Part shown: piece by piece, positions 7,354 through 13,380 of the stretch
Numbering within the stretch: position 1 is the first letter of the stretch
How the letters are laid out: the number at the start of each line of letters is the position of its first letter
Source of the DNA: JAXDBV01 sp034678415
GTDB lineage: Bacteria; Bacteroidota; Bacteroidia; Bacteroidales; VadinHA17
Reading direction: 5' to 3'
NCBI GenBank assembly: GCA_034678415.1
Contig: JAXDBV010000299.1
Location: 1 to 13,380 of the forward strand
Length of the DNA stretch: 13,380 bases
Position numbers and translations under genes: made by a program
Notes under the pieces: generated by a model
Told to the model about the DNA's origin: nothing
Databases searched by the model: none
Seen by the model: the letters and a program-made list of their open reading frames with translations, nothing else

Positions 7354-9015
7354 TTATTTTGTCAGCCAGGGGCTTTGGAACCCCAGGCTGGTGAGTCCTG
7401 CCTTCACTTCCGGACAGCGCATGAACAGGTTCCACAGCAAGCCGGTACGGTAATTTTCTATCATGGTCACGATGGGTCCCTGATCAATGGCGATATATGA
7501 GCCAGCCCACCACGCCTGTGACAGGTTAAAAGCATCATAAAAACCATACTTTCCCCAGAGTTTGTCGCCCAGTATGTAGTAAAAAAACCTGAGCGCCTTC
7601 ATGCCCTCTTCAGGGGTATAGGGGAGAGAGGACAGAGCGGCTGTAGGGGCTATTACTCCCAGGTCATTCAGGGGTGAACTGGCGCTGTAGCCATTAGGAA
7701 TATCGCTGGCCGTCAGTCCCCAGCAGTGGTTGGAATAGCCTGTATAACCCCTGGGGTTGGCCTTACAATACGCATGATTTATGAGGGTGTGTGCAACATT
7801 CTGTTCCCAGTAGGAGGCATACTGGTCGGTGAGATTGCGCGGGTCGAGACCAAGGAACGAATATTGGCTAAAGAAAAGAGGTCCGCCGTAATTTTCACCG
7901 AGCGGGAGCCTTATACCAAAGAATTCATTGTTGTTGATCATAGGGTACGCGCCATTACGCGCCCATCCTTGTGTATAAACCTGCAACGGGATGGAATGTG
8001 TGGGAGATGAAGCGGCCAGCACATAAACGATAAGAGCTTCATTCCAGCCTGATATTCCCATATTCATTATCCATCCCTTATCGGGCGACCAGTGCCAGTA
8101 AAGGATGTTCTGGTCATTTTTACGGTACCAGTTCCAGTCCACACCTTCCCACAGCACCGTGATGGAATCACACATCTGCTGTTCCTCAGAGCTGCCATCT
8201 TTAAAATATTCTCTTACGGTGATCAGGCCCTGCATCAGGAATGCGGTTTCCACCAGGTCTCCCCCGTTGTCATTTGGGCTGAAAGGTATCACTTTTCCTG
8301 TGGATCCGTTCAGCCAGTGTGGGAAGGCTCCGTGAAACCGGTCTGTTTCAGGACGCAGGAGGAACTGAACAACGGTATTCAGTCTCTCAAATCCCTCCTG
8401 ACGGGTAATAAATCCCCGTTCGATGCCAACCAGTATTGCCATGAGCCCGAATCCGCTTCCCCCTGAGGTGACCGTTTCCCCGGAACCCAGCCGTTCACGT
8501 GCAAGACCGGAGACCGGGTGCGCATAACCCCAGAAATAATCAAAGGTTTTTCTCTGAACAAGCGTCAATAGTGAATCATCCGATATTTCAGGGAATTTGG
8601 GGGTTGTATCGAGCCTTGTGCGGAAGGTGAATGAATGGCTTTCATAGAAAAATCCGCCAAGGTTAGGCCCCTGGTCGAACAGAAACCTGTAAGATGTCAG
8701 TGGAACAAGAGGCTGGCCCGGAGTGATGATCAGGATTTTTGAGTTATCCTCAAACCGGTATGTATAAGGGAGTTCTGTTGCACCGTAAAGATGAACTTTT
8801 CCCTGATTGAACAGGGGTGTGTCAATCCTTTCGCTGAACATAAGTTGAATGACAACAGTCTCATAATCCACGTCTTTTAGTTTCGAAAGGTTAGGAGCAT
8901 ACAAACCATTAACAACCGCCGAATCGATCATTATCTCATGATAGGGATCCGTTTTATCCTTGTGGCATGCTGCCAGGGTAAAGAGTATAGAAATACTGCA
9001 AATGAGACATTTCAT
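7354..9015 (-). CDS. GH144-type lipoprotein, putative beta-1,2-glucanase (paralog 2)
   Basis: 553 residues from the preferred start at 9015; an ATG two codons upstream (9021) is also in frame but directly abuts AGG, whereas 9015 has that AGGA-like sequence at usable spacing. Residue numbers here are from the 9021 ATG. The lipobox is TLAAC with Cys19, followed by HKDKTD. Residues about 28-137 look like a Big_5-type Ig-like domain (SAVVNGLY; LMFSERIDTPLF; ITPGQPLVPLTSYRF). Residues about 148-550 are the PF10091 domain: KTFDYFW, FGLMAILVGIERGF, GWNEAL (325-330), HCWGLTASD, APTAALSSLPYTPEE, LWGKYGFYDAFN, IDQGP and MIENYRTGLLWN. The motif DNGGDLVET gives Asp251, Asp255, Glu258, plus Glu328. The 251/255/258 spacing equals that of the acidic residues Asp135, Asp139, Glu142 discussed for the GH144 enzyme CpSGL, as I recall them, and Glu328 is one residue off the Glu211 spacing. 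This supports endo- or sophorose-releasing activity on beta-1,2-glucan. It is the first enzyme gene after the terminator-like hairpin. Confidence 0.88.
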   Translation of the reverse strand: MKCLICSISILFTLAACHKDKTDPYHEIMIDSAVVNGLYAPNLSKLKDVDYETVVIQLMFSERIDTPLFNQGKVHLYGATELPYTYRFEDNSKILIITPGQPLVPLTSYRFLFDQGPNLGGFFYESHSFTFRTRLDTTPKFPEISDDSLLTLVQRKTFDYFWGYAHPVSGLARERLGSGETVTSGGSGFGLMAILVGIERGFITRQEGFERLNTVVQFLLRPETDRFHGAFPHWLNGSTGKVIPFSPNDNGGDLVETAFLMQGLITVREYFKDGSSEEQQMCDSITVLWEGVDWNWYRKNDQNILYWHWSPDKGWIMNMGISGWNEALIVYVLAASSPTHSIPLQVYTQGWARNGAYPMINNNEFFGIRLPLGENYGGPLFFSQYSFLGLDPRNLTDQYASYWEQNVAHTLINHAYCKANPRGYTGYSNHCWGLTASDIPNGYSASSPLNDLGVIAPTAALSSLPYTPEEGMKALRFFYYILGDKLWGKYGFYDAFNLSQAWWAGSYIAIDQGPIVTMIENYRTGLLWNLFMRCPEVKAGLTSLGFQSPWLTK

Positions 9016-9039
9016 TCTCATCCTGGGGAAGAATTAATG

Positions 9040-9082
9040 AAAAAGGAAGGGAGGTGCAGGCAAAGCCAGGTCCTCCCTTTCC
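9040..9082 (-). terminator. Intrinsic terminator or attenuator hairpin after the LamG lipoprotein gene
   Basis: Read on the minus strand, GGAAAGGGAGG (9082-9072) can pair with CCTCCCTTCC (9054-9045), giving a 10-bp stem with one bulged A and a 17-nt loop. Five Ts (9044-9040) follow directly. It lies 15 bp beyond the stop codon of the LamG gene and about 20-25 bp ahead of the GH144-type gene. No other gap in the window shows such a structure. By position it would separate high expression of susC/susD/LamG from lower expression of the enzyme genes, a common arrangement in PULs. Whether it terminates fully or partly cannot be read from sequence. Confidence 0.65.
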
Positions 9083-9096
9083 TGAAGGTCAATACT

Positions 9097-9978
9097 TTAT
9101 TCGATCTGCGTTACTTCTGCATCGTACAGGTCCTTCACTTCAGTGGCGGTAAGTGCCCTGTCATAAACACGAAGCTCATCGAGGTTTCCAAGGAACCAGC
9201 CCATCCAGTTGTCGGTGAGACCGCCTTCAGTCTTAGTACGCCATGCCCCGATATTGATTTTATCTGCATTTACAAATGCCAGCGGACCAAGCTTAGGCCT
9301 TGGGGAAACATCATCGCCGACAGCCCACCTGTCCTCAACTCCCGGGTTCGTTGTCACTTTCACACCATCCTTGTAAATGAAGAACTTTGATGTATTTTCA
9401 TCGTACATCAATACCAGATGCATCCAGGTGTTAATCGGGAAAATATCATCGGAGTACCCGATATGCTGGCCGGCCCAGGCAGCGCCATCTTTATAGAAGA
9501 ATGCTTTCAGGTTCAGTGAGTCAGCGGTGGCCTCCAGTCGCAGCAATCCAATTTTCAAATTGCCCCAGAATAGATCATCCGATTTTCCGATCTCAAAGAT
9601 GGTAGCTTCAGGGTCGCCTGTTACCAGGGGTGACTTAAGCCACATGGCAACAGAAAATGATGTCAGGGTCTTCATCTTGCTGGCGGCAGGCAGTGTATAC
9701 AGAAGATGTGCAGCATTAGCTCCCTGATAAGCCTGTCCGCGGCGACCGGTCACATAGGTTACATTGGGCTGCAAAGTGGGAGTTAAATTTGCTATCTCTT
9801 CTGTTGGATCCCCGTCAAAAGGGAAATAGGCTACTAGGTTCTGTGTTGCAATAGTACCGGGATCAATTTTCCCGTTATCATTGTCTCCATCATCCTTTTT
9901 GCAGGAATTGAAAACCGAACTAATAATGACCAGCATCATGATCATCAGAGTTCCTGTTAATCTGAATTTGTCTTTCAT
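9097..9978 (-). CDS. LamG/concanavalin A-like surface lipoprotein, putative glycan-binding protein
   Basis: 293 residues from the preferred start at 9978; an upstream in-frame ATG at 10002 would add eight residues (MFNQNTIT). I prefer 9978 because MKDKFR then begins a normal basic signal-peptide n-region. The signal ends VFNSC (Cys26) and is followed by KKDDGDNDNG, which fits the acidic lipoprotein export signal that sends Bacteroidota lipoproteins to the cell surface. The rest is one LamG (Laminin_G_3-like) beta-sandwich: NLVAYFPFDGD near the start, SFSVAMWLKS, NTWMHLVLMYDE, and the C-terminal hallmark LDELRVYDRALTATEVKDLY. No catalytic motif is visible, so binding rather than hydrolysis is the likely role. 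It follows susD with a short gap, where PULs usually encode a surface glycan-binding protein (SusE/F position). The gene is certain; the ligand is inferred from the locus. Confidence 0.88.
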   Translation of the reverse strand: MKDKFRLTGTLMIMMLVIISSVFNSCKKDDGDNDNGKIDPGTIATQNLVAYFPFDGDPTEEIANLTPTLQPNVTYVTGRRGQAYQGANAAHLLYTLPAASKMKTLTSFSVAMWLKSPLVTGDPEATIFEIGKSDDLFWGNLKIGLLRLEATADSLNLKAFFYKDGAAWAGQHIGYSDDIFPINTWMHLVLMYDENTSKFFIYKDGVKVTTNPGVEDRWAVGDDVSPRPKLGPLAFVNADKINIGAWRTKTEGGLTDNWMGWFLGNLDELRVYDRALTATEVKDLYDAEVTQIE

Positions 9979-10022
9979 TGTAATAGTGTTTTGGTTAAAC
10001 ATAAAAGTGCGGAATGATCGTA

Positions 10023-11510
10023 TTAATTATATCCAATGTTTTGAGTGAGATTGGGATTCAGCTGCATCTGTGCGGCCGGTATCGGGTATACTTCATGCCT
10101 GCCGGCAACAAATCCTTTTGAAGCCAAGGCTGCGTGAGCCTGTCCGGTACGGATCAGGTCGAGGAACCTGTCCTCTTCCAGGGCGAGCTCGGCACGCCGT
10201 TCATCCCATATTTGCTGAAGCGTTACACCATTCAGCGGTACAAGTTCGGCACGGTCCCTGACAAGGTTGACGGCATCATCGGCCGAAAGCCCGCTAACCG
10301 TGGCAGCAGATGCTCCCCTTACCTTGGCTTCGGCATACATCAGCAGGATATCCGGGTAACGGAGAATGCGAATATTATGGTCAAATCCATAACCATTGTA
10401 ATTCCATTTATTGTAATAGGATGGTGTATACACCTTACCGTTGTACACCGGGTTTGAACAATTCGCTTTAATGCTGTCGCCCTCAGGAGTCTTTGTTCCC
10501 CTGTAAAGCAGGGTGGTTGCAGGTCTGACCACCTCGCCCCGGGCAGTAAAGAAGTCAATAAGATTCTGGCTTGGGGTGCAGAAACCCCATCCCTGCATGT
10601 TCGTCGGGCTATTACCACGCGGACCCTGTACATAGGCATATTCAATATAGGTCATATCACCGGTGGTCTTTCCAAGCGTGGAGCTTTGTATTTCGAACAG
10701 TGATTCACGGCTGTTTTCACCTTCAATACTGAACACTTCGCGGAACCCGGAGAGCAATCCATACCTGTTCGATGCGATGATCCTGTCAGTGAGTACCGCT
10801 ACCGAATCCCACTCTTCCTGATAGAGATGCACCTTGGCTTTGAGGGCAATGGCGGTATATTTTGTGATTCTTCCGGCCCATTCCTTTGCATACTGATTTG
10901 GCAGTATCTCAATCGCTTCTTCAAGATCTTTCTCGATAAATTCATATAACCGTGTTGTGGAAGCTTGTGGTACTGAAGCCAGCTCTTCTGCTGTCAGCAC
11001 TGTATCGATGATGGGTACTCTTCCGAAGAGCCGCGTCAGGTTAAAATATGCGTAGGCTCGGATAGTTTTGGCTTCACCCTGGCACTGCATAGCGTACAGC
11101 TTGTCTTCGCTGTTGAGCAGTGCCTCGTGGAACAGGGGCATCTGGTGTATCGCATAGTTGGCTCCGCTCACGATATCATAGAATGACTCCCAAAGGCTAT
11201 TCAGCAACCCGTTCGTCGACTGGTAAGTGAAGTTGTCAAATTCAAGCATCGTGGGATTATCCTCCGGTGTGCTGCCCTTGTCGGCATTGTCGGAAGCAAT
11301 CTCAAAGGCGCCGATATACGGAAACACATGTGCACCCCAGTTTCTAAGCTTGGCATAGGAGGCACTCACAGAGAGAAAGATATTCTCTGATTTGCTATAA
11401 TCAATGCCTGAAGTGGGTATGGTCCCTTCCGGCCGAATTTCAAGGAAATCTTCACAGCCGGCAATGGCGAGTAATCCGATTATTATTAATAGTATATGCA
11501 GCTTTTTCAT
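10023..11510 (-). CDS. susD: SusD/RagB-family outer-membrane glycan-binding lipoprotein
   Basis: 495 residues, within the usual 450-600 for SusD. The lipoprotein signal ends AIAGC (Cys19) followed by EDFLEIRPEG, the typical mature SusD start. Family features include LWESFYDIVSGANYAI, the TPR segment GEAKTIRAYAYFNLTRLFGRVPII, the repeat region KYTAIALKAKVHLYQEEWDSV, and the C-terminal ILRYPDILLMYAEAKVRG and RAELALEEDRFLDLIRTG. SusD proteins cap the SusC barrel at the cell surface and help load glycan into it. The start lies 17 bp after the susC stop, so the two are co-transcribed. susD is a generic family symbol here: the sequence does not show that the ligand is starch, and the neighbours argue for a beta-glucan. 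Confidence 0.96.
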   Translation of the reverse strand: MKKLHILLIIIGLLAIAGCEDFLEIRPEGTIPTSGIDYSKSENIFLSVSASYAKLRNWGAHVFPYIGAFEIASDNADKGSTPEDNPTMLEFDNFTYQSTNGLLNSLWESFYDIVSGANYAIHQMPLFHEALLNSEDKLYAMQCQGEAKTIRAYAYFNLTRLFGRVPIIDTVLTAEELASVPQASTTRLYEFIEKDLEEAIEILPNQYAKEWAGRITKYTAIALKAKVHLYQEEWDSVAVLTDRIIASNRYGLLSGFREVFSIEGENSRESLFEIQSSTLGKTTGDMTYIEYAYVQGPRGNSPTNMQGWGFCTPSQNLIDFFTARGEVVRPATTLLYRGTKTPEGDSIKANCSNPVYNGKVYTPSYYNKWNYNGYGFDHNIRILRYPDILLMYAEAKVRGASAATVSGLSADDAVNLVRDRAELVPLNGVTLQQIWDERRAELALEEDRFLDLIRTGQAHAALASKGFVAGRHEVYPIPAAQMQLNPNLTQNIGYN

Positions 11511-11527
11511 CGTGTTGATATTTTCAA

Positions 11528-13380
11528 TTAAAAGTTTGCCTTAAATCCCAGTGTATATACCGCCTGCAATGGGTAAACCGAATTGTCTATCCCGGTGTTT
11601 ATCGGACTGCCTCCGATCTCGGGGGTGAAACCTTTATAACGGAAATAGGTGTATGGTCTCTGTGCGGTAATATATACCCTCAAGTCGGGGATGAACCTGA
11701 GCCTGCCGGTGTTGTAACCAATGGTAATGTTCTGGATCCTTCCGAAGGATCCATTCTCAACAAAGAAATCATTGGCCTGCTGAGTATATGAGAAGTTATA
11801 TGCCAGTGCTGACGGATATTTATCAGAAAGATTATTTTCGGTCCACCGGTTCTTATAAAAATCCTGGTCATAGTTTCCGTCGGAGAATATATCTCTGTTC
11901 ATTCTCTTGGCATTCAGTATTTTATTACCGATCTGGCCAAAGAGCGAAATATTCAGATCAAACTGTTTATAGCTCAATCCCAGGTCAAGGCCGGTGATGA
12001 GCCATGGGATCGGGCTTCCCAGGTATACCTTGTCCTCCTCATTTATTATGTTATCATTATTCTGATCCTTATACTTAAAGAAACCTGCGCCTTTGATAAC
12101 CTGTGACACTTCATCCCTTAACGCTTCGCTTTCGCTCTTGTATACGCCTGCAATTTCATAACCATAGAATGAACCGATGGGATGGCCTACGGCGGTACGT
12201 GTGGTGTAATTGCCTCTTACATATCCGCTGGGGATATATTCACGTCCTTCCAGTTTCGTAACCCTGTTAAGTACGGTGGTAGCATTAAGGTTTATATTCA
12301 TTGTAAGTTCGTTGGTAAACTGTTCCTTCCAGTTAAGATTCAGTTCTACTCCGGCATTCACAACACTTCCGTTATTACCAAGCAGTTCGGCAACACCTCC
12401 GCCGGTGGCAATCGGGGCAAAGAAAACTACATTATTGGTGGTACGGTGATAGAGGTCTACATCTCCTGACAGCTTATTATTTGTGGTGGTAAAGTCCACT
12501 CCGACATCAAATTCATTCACTACTTCCCATCTCAGATAATTTTGTACCACGGTTTGTGCGCCCAGTCCGTCAACAAGTTCATCGCCAAAGATTCCCGAGC
12601 TGCCGGCGCCTGACTGTCCCAGGATAACGGTTGAGTTGGCAGGTACATTATCATTGCCCAGTAGTCCCCAGCTTGCTCTCACTTTGAGATAGCTGAACAA
12701 TGACTGGTTTTTCATGAAAGGTTCCTGTGTCATGTTCCATGCAATCCCCACCGAAGGGAAATACCCCCATTTTTTCTGGTACTTTGAGCTGGCATCAGCC
12801 CTGAATGTAATCGTGGCCAGGTATTTTTCACCGAGGTTGAACGTTCCCCGGGTGAAGAATGAAAGGCCATTGTACCTGTTCGCCCCGTCACTGGCATTGC
12901 GGTCTCTGAACGATCCCAGGATGATGTATTTCGACTGTTCATCCAGCCCGGGAACATCAAGGGCTGATCCGGTAAGGGTTTCTGACTTTTCCACGCGTGT
13001 TGACTGGCCCACCATCAGTGTATAGCTGAGCTCACCTGATGCGTTTTTGAACGTCAGCAGGTTATCAATGATCTGTCGTGATGAGTTGCCATAGGTCTTT
13101 GACAGGCTTGATTTCCTCACCCCCTGAGAGCCTCCCACATTGAACAAAGGAGTGTAGCTTCTGCTTGTCCAATTCTCCAGATCCTGGTTGTAAGAGAATT
13201 TATATGTCAGCTTATTCCTCACAGGATACAGTTCCATATAGCCGTTAAAAACCAGCTTATTCCCCTTGTCAAAGTTGTCAGAGTAATACGCCGATGCCAC
13301 AGGATTACCGTACTGATTTCCGAAACCGTATGTCTGCGGTGATCCGAACCGTACAGGATATGCTTCTGTATTTGTCTCAT
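11528..13380 (-). CDS. susC: SusC/RagA-family TonB-dependent transporter, C-terminal part (cut by right edge)
   Basis: The frame is open from the TAA stop at 11530-11528 to the right edge, giving about 617 residues. A GTG at 13300 is not a real start, because the same frame continues upstream through NTEAYPVRFGSPQTYGFGNQ without a stop. The visible part is the outer-membrane beta-barrel: alternating strands such as TRGTFNLGEKYLATITFR, the SusC-typical RASWGLLGNDNVP, YLRWEVVNEFDVGVDF, GHPIGSFYGYEIAGVYKS, a DQNNDNIINEEDKVYLG turn, and the terminal aromatic strand ending KANF. The carboxypeptidase-like domain, TonB box and plug lie beyond the window. With the SusD lid it imports oligosaccharides across the outer membrane using TonB energy. 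It is the most upstream visible gene, so the operon promoter and any regulator are probably outside. Confidence 0.96.
   Translation of the reverse strand, partial: ETNTEAYPVRFGSPQTYGFGNQYGNPVASAYYSDNFDKGNKLVFNGYMELYPVRNKLTYKFSYNQDLENWTSRSYTPLFNVGGSQGVRKSSLSKTYGNSSRQIIDNLLTFKNASGELSYTLMVGQSTRVEKSETLTGSALDVPGLDEQSKYIILGSFRDRNASDGANRYNGLSFFTRGTFNLGEKYLATITFRADASSKYQKKWGYFPSVGIAWNMTQEPFMKNQSLFSYLKVRASWGLLGNDNVPANSTVILGQSGAGSSGIFGDELVDGLGAQTVVQNYLRWEVVNEFDVGVDFTTTNNKLSGDVDLYHRTTNNVVFFAPIATGGGVAELLGNNGSVVNAGVELNLNWKEQFTNELTMNINLNATTVLNRVTKLEGREYIPSGYVRGNYTTRTAVGHPIGSFYGYEIAGVYKSESEALRDEVSQVIKGAGFFKYKDQNNDNIINEEDKVYLGSPIPWLITGLDLGLSYKQFDLNISLFGQIGNKILNAKRMNRDIFSDGNYDQDFYKNRWTENNLSDKYPSALAYNFSYTQQANDFFVENGSFGRIQNITIGYNTGRLRFIPDLRVYITAQRPYTYFRYKGFTPEIGGSPINTGIDNSVYPLQAVYTLGFKANF

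Noticed and set aside
8092..8466. Plus-strand 124-codon open frame inside the GH144-type gene
   Set aside because: It lies wholly antisense to a well-conserved domain, shows no recognisable motif, and has no operon partner. It is a shadow frame.
5807..9015. Annotating the two PF10091 proteins as true glucoamylases (alpha-glucan)
   Set aside because: The Pfam name is historical. Characterised relatives in GH144 act on beta-1,2-glucan, and no alpha-amylase-type gene is visible in the locus.
11528..13300. A 590-residue protein beginning at the GTG at 13300
   Set aside because: The same frame is open upstream to the window edge with SusC-like residues, so the GTG is an internal valine codon and the gene is simply cut by the window.

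Overview
The window looks like part of a polysaccharide utilization locus (PUL) from a member of the Bacteroidota. All eight genes lie on the minus strand, and transcription runs from right to left. The diagnostic parts are a SusC-type TonB-dependent transporter followed directly by a SusD lipoprotein, several lipoproteins and exported glycoside hydrolases, and AT-rich gaps without strong Shine-Dalgarno sequences. I cannot assign a genus.

In transcription order the layout is: SusC (11528 to beyond the right edge, N-terminus missing); SusD (10023-11510); a LamG-domain lipoprotein, probably surface-exposed (9097-9978); a terminator-like hairpin (9040-9082); a GH144-type lipoprotein with an Ig-like N-terminal domain (7354-9015); a second lipoprotein of the same PF10091 'glycoamylase' superfamily but with a different acidic motif (5807-7216); an AT-rich gap with a 16-bp tandem repeat; a 1060-residue secreted multidomain six-hairpin glycosidase-like protein with a discoidin domain (2555-5737); a GPH-family sugar symporter with an unusual ~200-residue insert (466-2529); and the first 140 residues of a GH35 protein with no signal peptide (1-422, runs off the left edge). 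No intergenic stretch exceeds 140 bp, and no RNA gene, insertion sequence, CRISPR array or regulator is visible.

The most interesting reading is that this locus degrades beta-1,2-glucan (sophoran, or cyclic/periplasmic beta-1,2-glucans). GH144 enzymes are endo-beta-1,2-glucanases or sophorose-releasing hydrolases. A GH35 protein encoded with GH144 homologs in Ignavibacterium album was shown to be a beta-1,2-glucosyltransferase rather than a beta-galactosidase. The proposed flow is capture at the surface by SusD and the LamG protein, cleavage by the PF10091 lipoproteins, uptake through SusC, trimming in the periplasm by the 1060-residue enzyme, import through the GPH symporter, and conversion in the cytoplasm by the GH35 protein. 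The substrate is inferred from gene content and motifs only. The roles of the second PF10091 protein, the 1060-residue protein and the transporter insert look undescribed to me.
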